Assembly (NCBI RefSeq): GCF_963422355.1
Contig: NC_085104.1
Span: 2,898,097-2,962,096, forward strand
Reading direction: 5' to 3'
Source of the DNA: Corticium candelabrum
Lineage: Eukaryota > Porifera > Homoscleromorpha > Homosclerophorida > Plakinidae
DNA length: 64,000 bases
The notes beneath the pieces are model-generated. The model saw only the letters and a list, made by a program, of their open reading frames with translations. It was not told the DNA's origin and did not search any database. Positions 29,571-42,060 of this stretch are shown piece after piece. Within the stretch, counting starts at the first letter, position 1. Every line of letters begins with the position of its first letter. Made by a program: the position numbers and the translations under genes.

Positions 29571-30089
29571 TGGTTGGGGGCCAAATTTCACTATCTTGTG
29601 CAACGAAATTTTGCATTTTAGATTAATGCAGTGAGGCAGGAAGATGATCGCGGCCTTGGCCTCTTCAGCGGGTGCCCACAGCTCCTATTCGCCCGGGCAT
29701 AAAATCGAAGTGTATTGAACAGGTGCTAGTAACTTTAGAAACGCAACCAAGCAGCCACATTTAAACCTACAGGTCACCTTAGAGCTGCGTTCAGTACATT
29801 TACTTGTGGCTATTGATCAAAGATTAGAATTAGCTTAAATAGCTGCAATTATCATAGGCGTAGAAACCGGGGAGAGAATAGAAGCCTGGGAGCACGGCTC
29901 CCTCAACTTACCAGCTGTCAGGTGATTTTTAATGTACAAGAATGACAGACGTAGGAACTGATAACATTGACGTAACAAGCATGTACTACAGTAATACTCT
30001 AGGGTTAATTGTTTCCTGTGTTTTTGCTGTGCTGCATGCATACAGTACATTGCTAAGACTAATAATATATTTAGATACATTTAGACTCA

Positions 30090-30390
30090 TTGCTGTGCAG
30101 AGTCACTCAAATTCTGCCCCCTCTACCAAAATGATGCTTTTACGCGGCTGTAAAACCAGAACGAGCGAGGTGATCAGACTCAGTGGCCTCCATGAATAGG
30201 GCTTGGGAAGACGTGGCCCCACAATTAGAAGACAAGGTCTCGTAGATGTTTCACCTCACCTGATTTTGAAGGCCCATGCTGCGACGCCACTGTATGTATA
30301 GACTGCAGACTACACAAAAGGAATGTAGCGCACACACGCTGATCTGATTCTAACCAAGCGTCCAGACTCAATAGAGTTCTCAGTAATGCA
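30090..30390. repeat. Interspersed repeat, copy b
   Basis: It matches copy a (29300-29570) in the same orientation, 790 bases away. Confidence 0.6.
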
Positions 30391-30539
30391 GTGTCACGTA
30401 AGCATAACGTTTAGGTACAATTAAACCAACTCATCCTGCGAGCAGAGCAGTGCTCTAGTCTTGGAAGAGCATATGGAGTCATTGCCGGATGTGATAAGTC
30501 CTTTATGAAAAAGTGTTGAAATGAGGGTGTTAGCTAACT

Positions 30540-30690
30540 AAGCGCGAAAAGAATCAAGAAATGTGAGCACTTCAGGCTCTTGGTTTGCAACTTTGCACAC
30601 ACCGCTAACGTTAGTTTATCACGAATATGCCGCTTTGCCGTTCCAGTCGCCGTTTCTGCGTTGGACCGTCTCGATTTGCAACAATTAGAG
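30540..30690. repeat. Isolated fragment of the array's 3'-flank block
   Basis: It contains GTGAGCACTTCAGGCTCTTG and ACCGCTAACGTTAGTTTATC, related to sequences near 37490, 54170 and 56700. No gene copy is attached here. Confidence 0.6.
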
Positions 30691-33600
30691 CTGATTATCT
30701 TATGTCTGTTCAGCGATTTTCTTGATATGGGTCGCGTTTCTGGTTTAGTTGCATTTACCATGCAGTAGTTCTTGGATTTTATTTACTGCAACAGCTAGAG
30801 GTAGGTGACAACTATGCCTACTGTTATTGCCATTATCTGAATTTGACAATAAAATTTGTATTGCAAGGATAGTCTTAGGTTTTTCAGTGTTTTTCAACAC
30901 TAAAATGAGTAGGTGGAAGAGGAGAGAGAATGTTCACTTAGGGAGGAATTGTGTGTCATGTAGTGTTTGTGGAGCTGATGGAGTCATTTTCCGTCATCCA
31001 GACAACTGGAACGAAGAATTCAATGAGTGGATCATGACGTCATCTCAGCTTGATACAGACTTGCTTATGTCCAAAGTGTAGTCGATCGTTGTAAAGGAAG
31101 TGGGAAACTTTTTGAAGAGATGACAACAAGAAAAATAGTTATCCTGCACCCAAAAAATCTTAAGTCTGACAGTGTATGTGTCGTGGGCTTGTTGGAACAT
31201 GACCCAAGCCTTGTACTCGGTCTTGGTACTGAAAATTTTATTCGTGCCTCATTCAAAGGCTGTAATGTAGAATCAGTGTCAGCGTGCTTCAAGGCATCTT
31301 AAATTGAAGTAGCCAGAGAGTTGTACTGCCTCTCAGTCTTTTCAAGATGATTGTGTTGTAACATTATGTAAATTACACCACTCTCAGTTGTACAGGTGGG
31401 TATTTATGCACACTGCCTTGTTTACAATGTGTGGCTTAGTAATAGCTTTGTGTAGGTTTGTACACTCCAGCAAAGTTGAGTCCACCATTTGTGGTATGGG
31501 TATTCAGAAAATTGTTAGACATTGTCCAGACCCAGCATTGATTAGTGCCTACTTGAGGGAGACATGTCAAGTGGTAAAAGATGTCACAAAAACTTCACCA
31601 CTTTGCTTCAGGTGTTACTTCAGCCATCTTCGGATTGCCAAGATAAAGAGTAACTCTGACATGATGTCAACAAACGATGGCATTAAACGACTTAGAAAAG
31701 AGCTATCAGGAAAGGAGGAATCCCTTGTTGGTGATTAAATTGACACCATTGTGGAGAAAGCTCTTCTTCAGACAAGAGTTTGGGTACTTGATGCCCTTCT
31801 TAGAAATGTGGCTCTTTTGTTAGTGGATGCACGAGACCACTTCTGTTCTGTCTGTTCATTTCTGAGTACACAATCTGAATCTCCCATTAGGACAGCCAAC
31901 AGGTTAATAATTAGTCTTCACCACTTGCTCTATACCCATATCAAAACAGACAGACATCTTCTAAGAAAACCGGGCATCATTGTTCTGCGCAATGGTGGTG
32001 ATCCATTAGCAGCTTTTCATGCCACGTTAGCTTTGTACAGATCAAATTGTCTTCATCTGGATAGGGAACTAAAAGAAGGTAAACGACATAAAAGTCCTGT
32101 ATGCCTCGATATGAACATTAGGTTACAAGATGCTACCAAAAAACTGTCACAGTTTGACTTGTCGAATATTTATGCAATTTACTGAATGAGGTTGTGAATT
32201 ATGTAGATACTGTTTTGTGGAATGTCATAGTGTTGCTGACTCTGACTAGTACAGAGAGAGAGACTTTTTTGTCTGGCCAAGTAAACTGGACTATGGAAAC
32301 CCACTTGCGAGTTAGTGACTTACTTTATTATGGTGACGATACACGGTTACTGAAACGTGTCTTTTTCCTATCTGTTACGCTTCACTATGTCAATAGCCAT
32401 TGCAGTCTTCCACTGCACCATTTTCTTGCTGATGTAGTTGACAGTTACAGTGGATCTGCAGAACTTCTGTCAATTCTCAATAGACTTGGAGCCACTAGCA
32501 GCAGAGATACATTGGAGCGATTTCAAGTAGCCCCAGCTTTTTCAAGAAATTCCTTTGTAATGAGAGATCTTATAAATCAGTCATCGTTTTTCGCAGCATC
32601 TATTGATAACATTGACGAAAACAGTCCATTGCTGATACATACGTCATCGCTTTGCACAGCATCTATTGATAACATTGACAAAAACTGCCCGTTTGTTGCT
32701 GTGTACGCTGAGAAGTCTTCTCGAGGCTTTCATGGTGTATCTGTTCAAGTTTTGGAACATAGTGAAGCAAGTTGTCAGAGCAACAGTGGAAGCCTTACAT
32801 TTGTATTTGCAGTATCTAAGAAGCCTTGACGTAGAAACATGCCGTTTCAAGCTTTGGAACCAGAGAGTGTAGTTGTCAGACATGCTTTAGACTGCCATAT
32901 TAGATTGTACCCATTCATCCCATAGACTTGTGATTTGTTCACTTGCTCAGAGGATGATGAAAATTTGCTAATTATGTTGGTTGATAAAATTTTTTATACA
33001 TGATCGTGTCATTCTGTAAAAAAGGTAGGGGTAACCAAACCAGACATGAAATTATTTTTCCTGGTCAAGTTGATGCAGTACAGGGTATAAATCACACAAG
33101 CCATTTACTTTGGAGTCTTTCATTTGCCCGCTGACTGCCAAACATCATTCAAGACATGTCTTGAACTAATAGACAGGAAATTTGAAGTAGGCACTCGAGT
33201 GTCATACGTTGTTGTTGTTTTTTATGCTAAGACATATCGTCACCTGGTTGACCTAAAGAAAATGTGCAGCTTGACCTGTCATGGGTGTTGCAATTTCCTG
33301 GAGATTGGCACATCCTCAAGAATATGCAGTCTGTGATCATGAAAGTTTATTGGGATGACGGATTAAGGAATTTTGCTGCAGCAATACACCGCTCGCATAC
33401 CCTTACTTTATTAAAATCAACCTCTAATTTTAAGAGAACTCATCGATTTTTGTTACAGAAATGTGGGGAGTTTAAGTCCACCAGTTGAAGCAGATCCTAG
33501 CTTCAGATTATGCCTTAACAACTCTAAATGCTGTACAAACTGCTGCATATCAGTGTTGGCAGTCTGTACAGACTTTAGAATTGGTGAATTTGGAGCACTT

Positions 33601-35164
33601 GATAGTCTCCATCAAAGAGATCTACGACAAGTTTTTCATACACAGACAAGAAGCCATGCAAAGAAATGAAACGTTTCAGTTCTGGGACAAGTACCTTCAC
33701 AAGGACATGATAAACTATGTTTTATTATGGCTTGCAATACGTAAAGGAAACCGGAAGCAGAGGATAGCATGCTTAAAAGATAGAACACCACTATTTCATT
33801 TCATGCATTTGATCGATTGACATACCAAAGCATCATACCCCAACATCGATATGGAATTGCAAAGTTTTCAGAGGAAGTGTTTGGTAGTCTGGAGTCTGGT
33901 GGTTTTGTGGGCAATATAAGCGGACCACAGTTGAAATCAGTAGCACTAGATGAATCGCATGAGATGGGAAAAACGGCCTGCCTTACAAGAATAACACCGA
34001 ACACTTTGTCCAAGCTGGCTGGATACCTACCCTACAGAAGTGGCTTACTTGCTAACATAAAAGAGCAGATCATTCCATGCAGAACCACTGAGTATGGATC
34101 AACTACATACATGCCATCTTGTCAGTGTTAGAAAAATAGACTGGGAATGTAAAAGCATATTAGAATGTCTTTAAACAGCACAAAGATTTTGAGTGTGAAC
34201 CAAGTAATGGAGATGGTGTCACTGCTGTAAAACCACTTAAACGTTTTGTTAGTGGGGAGGCAGCAGACAGTAGATTACGGGAGGACATGCTAAGTTTTAG
34301 GCAAATAGGATTGATATCATGCAAACATTATGTGTATTACCAGTTTCTCAGCACCCGCAGTACCAGCGTAGTCAGGAGGCAAAAGAAAAAGCTGAAGACG
34401 TCCGGGGAGACCAGTGCTAAGAAAAGCAAAAGATTAATCTGGAAGAAGCAGAATCAGCTTGTACAGACATGTATAAAGAAGACTCTAGGTTACTCTTTGT
34501 TCAGGGACGACAACTGCAAGCAGGGCTTGTTAATTTCTAGATCTTCCAAGGACTCTAGCTGATGCAGATGGTATTCCATGCAAGGGAGTAAAGGCTAACA
34601 CTACTGCAGTAATGGAAAGACTATACCCAGGGGTCATTGAAACATCAATTGACTCAACGACTCCACCAGATGTTGTAGTATTTGATGGAATGCTTTGTCT
34701 ATTCATCACCTCTACAGCTATCTTTCATGAAAACAATTCAAGGCTACTCTCGATTTCTATTCTGTAAGTGGTTATTTCCATATTTGAAGTCCTTGATGAT
34801 CCCTGCACCACTGGAATCATCCCAAAGTCAATTGAGCGAAAGGGGAGAGATTTGAATAGAATTGATAAAGCGTCTGAGATCATCCCAATTGAGGATGATA
34901 TACCTCTTCCTCAAAGTTTGCAGAAATTTATTGCCAACAGGAAGCAGAAACGAGTACTCATCGATTACGTTTCGACCAAGCTGCTACACTCTGATAGTGC
35001 AGATTATCTCAAGAATGGGCAAAAGTTGATTGTAGCAGGAGGATTAGATGGTCATATGAGAGGTCAAGCATAGAGCATTATACGTCAAGGTGTGGCTGGT
35101 CGGGAACCAATGCTTGACAGCAACCATGATGAAGGAGACAGCAGAGTATGGCGACTTGCATTTA

Positions 35165-35560
35165 GTCACAGGGAGATACAATTCTGATTTATTCACCGGA
35201 TACTGACACCTACCACATAGGTCTTTCATTAATGGAGAAATATGGGAATACACATGTCATTGTCCAGTTATCACCATCTTCATTTTCTTCACCTTTCAGT
35301 CATAGCAAGGTCCTTCTTTTGAACCGTCTGCGACAGGCACCCCTTCAAAATCCTGATCTTGCTGATATTGATCAAAAATCTTTGACATCAGTCTTTCAGA
35401 TGCTTTTTATAACGACTGGTTGCGATTACATTTGCATTTTTGCACGTTTGGGCAAAGCAAAATTCTTGAACACTTTGTTTCAAAACGCTTTATTTATTAC
35501 AGGGTCATCCATGAACGTCACGGCACTTTAGTAGATTCTGACCCATCCAAGTCCATCAAT
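35165..35560 (+). pseudogene. PIN/FEN1-like domain segment of the decayed ORF
   Basis: An open frame includes SPDTDTYHIGL near its start and GCDY...GKAKFLNTLF near its end, about 70 residues later. In FEN1-type nucleases an Asp-rich metal site and a GxDY...GIGxxxA helix-hairpin are similarly placed. The canonical GIG of the hairpin is missing here. The frame shifts near 35420-35530 into the next fragment. Confidence 0.5.
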
Positions 35561-35940
35561 GCCTTTTATCGCCTTTTTGGGTCTGCTTACTTCAAAAAGC
35601 ACCGCTCAACATTTCAATGTAGCTCTATTAAACAACAGTTTAAGGACTGTGGAGGTAGAGAGTTATCTGACACTCAGCATGTACTGTTTATCAATGCCAT
35701 CAGAGATCCAATTTGGGCTAGAATTCCTTTTGAAGATGAGATGCTGGCATCTGCTGGAGCGTTGAAATTGCATTGGAGGAGATCTCTTTGGGTGGCTCAC
35801 CTCTGGAGTTAGGCAGACAAGCAGCATGTTGAACCAAATAATATTGTTGAGTCAGGATGGGAGATTGAAGAAGATACTGGTCAGCTGAAGACTGTTTGGA
35901 ACACTCCAAAAACATTGGAACGATTACGGAAAGGGTTTGT

Positions 35941-36050
35941 CTTTTGACTCGTGGTTGTGGGTGTAAGAATGGTTGTAAGAGCAAACACTGTGCTTGTGCT
36001 AAGAAAGGTCGTAATTGTGGACCTGGCTGCTAGTGTGTGCAGTGTGGAAA
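35941..36050 (+). pseudogene. CXC (tesmin/TSO1-like) cysteine domain
   Basis: The frame reads TRGCGCKNGCKSKHCACAKK, then RNCGPGC, an in-frame TAG (36031-36033), then CVQCGN. The alternating CxC...CxxxxC pattern is that of CXC/CRC zinc-binding domains, which bind DNA in tesmin-like proteins. The stop falls between the last cysteine pairs, so the domain is broken. Confidence 0.7.
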
Positions 36051-36064
36051 TGTGGAGTGACAAC

Positions 36065-36860
36065 CAACAACAAGTGACACTGAAGAGAATCTGCAACTAG
36101 AGGAGGAATTAGAGGTTGTGAGAGAAAGACATGAAATAGAGCGAAATCTTGAAACAGTTGAGAATAAAAGTGTCAGCTGTGAGTTGGATACAGATGTGCC
36201 AAGAGAATTTGACGAAAAAGAGCCATCATCATCTGTTTCTTTGTTGCCAAATGTCTATTGACTGTTGTGTTGTCTTTTCTGTTGCTACTTTCATGCTATC
36301 ATTGTACTCGTCTGTTCATCATTTGTGCGACCAGAAGAAAGTCCATTTTACTCTTCAAATTTCAAATTTATTAGAGAGAGAGAGCCATTTCTTAGAGTCT
36401 GTTGAAATAATCTTATCTATTTATTCTAAATATGTGTTCTGTAATGAGTTGTAGACTATCTTAACAGCAACTAAAAACAACAACAAAAACAACTATAATA
36501 ATAATACTAATTATTTTAGGGTTAATAATAATGAAAATAATTAATAATGACAATAATAATAAAAAGTTATAATAATAAATAATATATGCATACAAACAAG
36601 TTTTGAGTACTATGTCTTCATGAAATGTTGTGTCTTTTAAAGGTTACTGAGATGTCGCAGAGCATATTTGAGAGCAAAGACCAGGAAAGATCTACTCCAA
36701 CCAACGTGAAATCACTTGATAGAAATTGAGACACGGAGTACTTTAAATTATTGTCTTTGCTTGGTTCATAAGCTTGCTTGTGCAATGTTTGTGCTATGGA
36801 GTTATATAAATGTTAGCTATAGTGGTGACCATGGACTAAACAGAATATAGGTATAGTTGA
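36065..36860. other. AT-rich stretch after the decayed ORF
   Basis: From about 36465 to 36590 there is a low-complexity run of AAC and ATA units. No gene was seen on either strand. Confidence 0.6.
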
Positions 36861-36869
36861 CAACTACAT

Positions 36870-37140
36870 CACACTATAGTTCTTACAAGTTAGAGAAAAC
36901 AAAGAAAACAAATTTCTGTGCACTGAAGTACGATTCGTGTGATCAATTTCCGAAGGAAGGAAACGTCTTGTATTTGGCTGTGTCATACCTCTAAACTGCC
37001 CGTATTCGTTCGCGGAAAAGATCGGTGCAAAACTGTCTCTTGAAGAGCTCAAATTCGACAATACCGTTGCAGTATAGGCAAATAGTGTGCCCACCACCTT
37101 GGAAAGGGTCGTAGTGTGTGTCACGCTCGTTCTCTTGAAG
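36870..37140 (-). other. Weak exon-like open frame
   Basis: On the minus strand one frame reads DPFQGGGHTICLYCNGIVEF and stops soon after. Another frame is also open over the same interval, ending at a GTATGA donor-like site. Neither could be assigned. It may be a relic of an exon. Confidence 0.25.
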
Positions 37141-37439
37141 TAGTCGATTCTTTTAGAATGTCCATCTCACGCAACGACTAGGCACGCGAATTGGAAGAGA
37201 GCTTCTACGTCGATGCGATAATCCAAAAACGATGTCTGTGTGGCTTTAGAGTACACACTTACACTGCAGTCTTGTATAGGTATCTGACTGCCCAAGGACG
37301 TACATATGACTATTTATTATTTTCTTCCTCGAGTGCCCAACCATTCACGTTTACTCTTTTGCGGGGGTGCGGATGCCCTCGCTAGAAAATAAATAGAGCG
37401 CCGTAGCGCACTGGGCGGATCGACTGCTAGGTTCCCTTG

Positions 37440-38840
37440 TAGGAGAGAATCGAAACCAGGGTGCTAACTAATTAGCACGCTAGGAATGTGAGCAGTTCAG
37501 GCTTTGGTTTGTAGCTTTTCGCACACATACCGCTAACGTTATAGTTTATCACAAACTGAGGAGATTCGCCGCCTTTAGGTACAGTTCTCTGCGTTGACGT
37601 CGTGAGACCGACCGCACCCGTCTCCGAAATTGGTGCTTACGGGAACCGCCCACGAGCCACGACGTGCCAATGTCTTCTCTGCGAATTTCTAGTCTCTATA
37701 TACTTGAAACAAAACACTCAGTCTCCGGACTGTCCGAGAAAAGAATGAAACAAGTTAGAATGTAGTCTTTGATCTTTGATTTGATTGCATAAAGGCTAAC
37801 ATACGTGCATTTGTACATGTCTCGCTGTTGGTCTGCTTAGTTTTTGAGAGGACGAAAGCTGGAGTCGCCGAAGTTTCAACGCTGTTGACAAAGAGACGGC
37901 AACAACAACGAAACACCATGCAAAGAGGCTGTGGAACAACGTGCGAAAAGTCACACTACTCGTTTCCGGTAACTAGCAGCCCGACTACAAATGTTGTCTG
38001 ATTTCTAACCAGCATGCATGTTACATGACATACATTCTTGTATTTCCTGAAGCCAGCGTTTTAGAATCTCACTGACTTACAATAGGCTTGCCTTATTTCC
38101 TTCACATGTTTACCACAAAATTAGCGATTAGAGTGTCACATGATTTCCTAGAAGCTTGAGAGATTCTCTGACGCTCATACATTCAAAGTAGTCTACGTGC
38201 ACAAAGCGAGACCGGGGACCATAAATTTCAAACGCCCCAGATGTAATGACGCCATGCACGTTGAGGAAAGAACAATTCGACTTCCAACATTCGTCAAGCA
38301 AGAGTCAGATGGAACAAATGGTATATTACCATTCTAGCTAGAAAACATGCAGGTCGATGTGCGGAAATGATGGTATACAGTGGCTAGAGACAAATCGGGA
38401 TCGAGAAGCGGATTTGAGTTGCCCTAATAACATTTTCAAAGACAAGTCTTCCATCTTTGACACCTGTAAGCCGCTATTTGAACTGGGAACAGCAGCACGA
38501 CCACACCCATTTCCGGAATAGAAGTTTAGTGCGTACTGGAACAACCCCACGAATGTTCCTGCTATACATATCTCTAGCAACGTTATATATAACCTCTGGT
38601 CTGGCCAAGAAAGATGAGACAAGATGGAATTTAGTTTTGATTTGATAGCGTAAAAGCTGTGCAGTGCTACTTGTGCTGTTGCAAAGAAACTGATAACAAT
38701 ATCAAAGTCATGGCACGTGCTACAAACGCTAGTCGTTCCAGCTTTTACTGTTCCGTCATGGTACAGACTACAAACACAAACGAAACGGTTTACAGATACT
38801 CGAGAGAAAGATCGAAGAATGGACGTTTGACTGCTTTTGT
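37440..38840. repeat. 3'-flank block downstream of copy 4
   Basis: A long version of the block, from TTCAGGCTTTGGTTTG at about 37497 through GTTGTCTGATTTCTAACC at about 37991, up to the stop of copy 4. Confidence 0.7.
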
Positions 38841-39365
38841 CTATGGCTGTAGATCAAAGTCTACGACCTGAGGGTAAGCAAAGTAAGTCTTTCCTGCGTT
38901 GTCTCCATCGCCATAGCAAGTGCCAAACTTCAGCTGGGCATACTTAGAATTAGGTGGCCATTGCCAGCTTAATCCGTTGCTGTAGTATTTGGGAATGTCG
39001 TTAGGATCAGTTGTGGCTGGAAGTACAATCCATTCCATCGTGTCCACGTTTCTGTATCATTATTGGTTCTTTTGAAGTATGGTATGTCTGTGCCGTTGAC
39101 ATTAAGAATATTGAATGCCACGTCATAGACTTGAAAGCCAAGAAAGTTGATTAGATTTTTGCCTGTACTCAGCAACCAGATACTGAATTCATATGTATTG
39201 TTGGAATCAATCGGAAATTGACGTGTAATGCCCTACGGATTGTAACAAGATTGGTAGTGCCTTGTGACTCTTGTTATACGAGTGTGTTTACCTATATCGA
39301 CATTAAATAGTATCATTTTTAGTTAGCTAGCTCATTGCACGTGCACAATGTTGACATAATATTAT

Positions 39366-39446
<81 letters not shown>

Positions 39447-41634
39447 TGCAATCCCTGTCGCCTTACCGTTTACAAATGCCGTCCCACCGTAGTCTGCTCT
39501 AGTTGGCCAATCTTGAAAATTTGTTATGCTAAACATTCTTATATTTGGATGACCGGAATCAGAAAACAGAATTGACAATGGCTGTTCAATTTCTCAAACT
39601 CTTGGACCCCAAAAACTCGCCACTCCTGCGGGGTCTGGATCATGTCTGCGTGCTCTATTTGGCACAAGACGTCCAGTGCCGTAATGACAGGATCCAAATC
39701 GTAAAGCAACACAACTAGCGTTAGCTGGCCATATCCATTCTTTTCCATTAGTCATGTGGTTTTGAGCATCAGGTTGACCATCACTGTCAGTGTCTGGGAT
39801 GTCATAAGGAAGAATATATGTCCTCCATCTATTCCACGACTGATTATCACGATAATCATATGAGTTTCTGAAATATTGTCTATTCCATCTACCCTCTATT
39901 TTGCTCGCGTTGTTGTCATAAACAAAGAAGCCAAAGAAGTTTCTCATAAGTCTTCCATAAAGCACATGTAAAAGTATTCTACAGATGTTAATTAGCTTGA
40001 AAAGTAAATTTTGACTTTACGGTAATAAAACCAAAATGCAGCAAAAAATACACACATTCAACACCCGACCGTGCATGCGTTTGCATCGTGGTATGGAACG
40101 CAGTCTTCATGCACGGTTTCGTGGCGATTAGCCAGTCAGTTCTGGCGTGATTGATGATAGTTAATAAAATATGCAGACATACAGATCAGACTTATATAGA
40201 TATAGAGATTTACAGGGTGTATATATACCTAATATAAAATAACATTGATCGACAACAGGTTGCTGATGAACTGCCTCTAGATAAGCATCTGCGTGCATAC
40301 ACACTCTTGATGGGACGTCACATTCCTTGAATATCAAATCTTAGCCCACATTCGTTTCGTTACCTAGATTCCACTTTTTATGTAGAGAGACGTCTGGGTG
40401 AAGCACAGTATACACGTACCCTAGAATCGAAAGTATGAGGTGTGTTGTTGAGAGAGTTTAGGAGCCCACGCTTAGGCATAGGCGAATTCAGAATTTGCTA
40501 GATTGGGGGACGCAAAGCCGAGTTTGTGGGTGTAGCTTGTACAGTGACCATAGGCACTGAGACCTGCACTTGCAGGTATTTTAGCTAATAGATAGATCAA
40601 GGCGTTTTATAGTTGGAAGACCATACACATAGCTCAGATTTGAAGACGTAGCCTTCTGGTTTTAAAGTATACCAGCTATTTTGATAAATCAATTCAATAG
40701 AAAGGTTTCCCAAACGATGAGCACGTGTCCCCCAGGCGCCGCCTGTATACGCTAATGACGTGCGTTTTCTTACATCTTACCTGTGCATGAGGTGTAAATA
40801 CACACTCTCTTTCCGGTAGCTGGATCTCTATTCCTCGCCCTGTATCAGGAAATGCGCGTTGCCGTACGCGAGTTTTGCAAGGTTTGCAACTGCGTGTACG
40901 TACAGTAGCACATGCAACCCGCATTGGAAGTGGGCGTGACCAGTATGTGCGTTTGATCGTCATTGTCTTTACACACAGACTTGGAACGACTTCATAATAC
41001 TATAAAACACTCTAAAAATGTTACAAACAAAATTCGTGTCTGCAACAACGGTAACGTAACAGACCCTATATATTGGCTGGAACCCAAATAGCCATAAAAA
41101 CGGAGGCCAATTAGGAGATGAACAGGTTTCTGCATCTGATGATAAATTTCAACAGACTGGTACACTCCATGCCAGCGTCAGTTAACACAAACAGAATAAA
41201 CGTATTCGTTCCTTACCGATGAACAGATGTAAATGGAGAATTCATAGGTCTTCGTTGGATCAATCATGATGAGCGACGATATCGAATCACAATCGCAATA
41301 GTCTAAAATTAGAAGTAACGTCTTACAGCTTTTAGCTTATCATTTAGAAACACGATTTTATACCTAACTCTGCAAACGTATTTTCCTTCTGTGTACACTG
41401 AGCATCAGTATACGAGTATATTGCATGGGTAACCACATCGACCTCAAATTTTTGCCAATCAGACATGGTTGTAAAATTCCATTGCTTCCAGATGATCTTA
41501 CCTCCAAAAACCTTTGCAAGTATCACACGATGGTATATATGGATACAAGAAAGACAAATAATGAAAGAACTAGAAGAATTCTTTACCTGGCAAAGAGAAA
41601 CGTTAGCAAAGAAAACAATACAAAGGTTCTTCAT
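38841..41634 (-). pseudogene. Array copy 4: two-domain secreted protein, disrupted
   Basis: Exons by homology are 41587-41634, 41364-41511, 41217-41302, 39467-39956 and 38841-39291. Exons 1 to 3 are open with normal splice sites. The signal peptide is MKNLCIVFFANVSLCQ. The exon 4 acceptor is mutated: the plus strand reads CCATAAAG where other copies read CCCTAAAG, so the AG is lost. Exon 4 also has an in-frame TGA at 39594-39596. Exon 5 has a TAG at 39233-39235 in place of the Trp of YPWGIT, and a one-base deletion near 39027. These are four independent lesions, so the gene is dead, although its exons 1-3 remain clean. Intron 3 is 1.26 kb, close to the ancestral size. Confidence 0.8.
39367..39446. 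repeat. (GT)n microsatellite in intron 4 of copy 4
   Basis: A GT tract of about 40 units at the shared position. Confidence 0.95.
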
Positions 41635-41920
41635 CGTCGAGCTGTAAGTAACGGCTGTGAGCAGGAGATTGTGAGAAATGAATGAGCAGTATGTGTTAAA
41701 GAGCTTACGTCGACACCGTGTGCAGCCCTCTCTTGTTATCTACGTCTCCTCCTCTAACAGCAACACATTATTGTCAATCTAGGCGATACTCTCTTAGCGC
41801 CGGTTTTGTAGTGACTGGTCAGTCAATCAACAGCGAATAGACAGCTAACCGATGTGAGGTATCGTCACGTGACCTACGAAACTCTGCGTTCCCGTTTGCT
41901 CTCTTCTTGTAGTTGCACGC
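41635..41920 (-). promoter_or_regulatory. Upstream block of copy 4 with CACGTG site
   Basis: GTCACGTGAC is at 41864-41873, about 230 bases before the start codon, as in copy 3. The block ends near the foldback insertion at 42069. Confidence 0.5.
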
Positions 41921-42060
41921 GTATTGCTATGGAGAGAATTCGAACGACAGCTGGAGTCACCAACACAACCTTCCTTTACTGCTGTCCCCTAACCAGACCG
42001 TACTAAGAACAACGAAACAATGTTTCTGTGCGAAGAAAAAAGTGCGAAATCGTCACTATA

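Larger units (their letters stand above)
30830..36060 (+). pseudogene. Decayed large ORF: PIN/FEN1-like plus CXC-domain protein, possibly transposon-borne
   Basis: A series of plus-strand frames (30827-31081, 31388-31735, 31751-32185, 32194-32829, 33124-33820, 33817-34131, 34768-35073, 35187-35531, 35420-35812, 35941-36050) reads as one protein of roughly 1500 residues broken by many frameshifts and stops. The N-terminus has a CxxC pair (CVSCSVCGAD). The middle has DWHILKNMQSVIMKVYWDD and WLAIRKGNRKQR. The C-terminal third has SPDTDTYHIGL and TTGCDYICIFARLGKAKFLN, which together resemble the acidic and helix-hairpin elements of FEN1/XPG-type nucleases. It ends in a CXC domain. I recall proteins of this type in multiple copies in corals, sponges and molluscs, but I cannot name the family. 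No introns are needed and no intact frame remains. Confidence 0.6.

Noticed and set aside
37191..37385. Plus-strand frame of 64 codons after the CXC relic
   Set aside because: No motif, no supporting splice context, and no homologous frame elsewhere in the window.
37386..37445. Possible tRNA-like sequence with GGTTCCC and GAATCGAAACC
   Set aside because: No cloverleaf could be built and the related sequence near 54100 does not keep the boxes.
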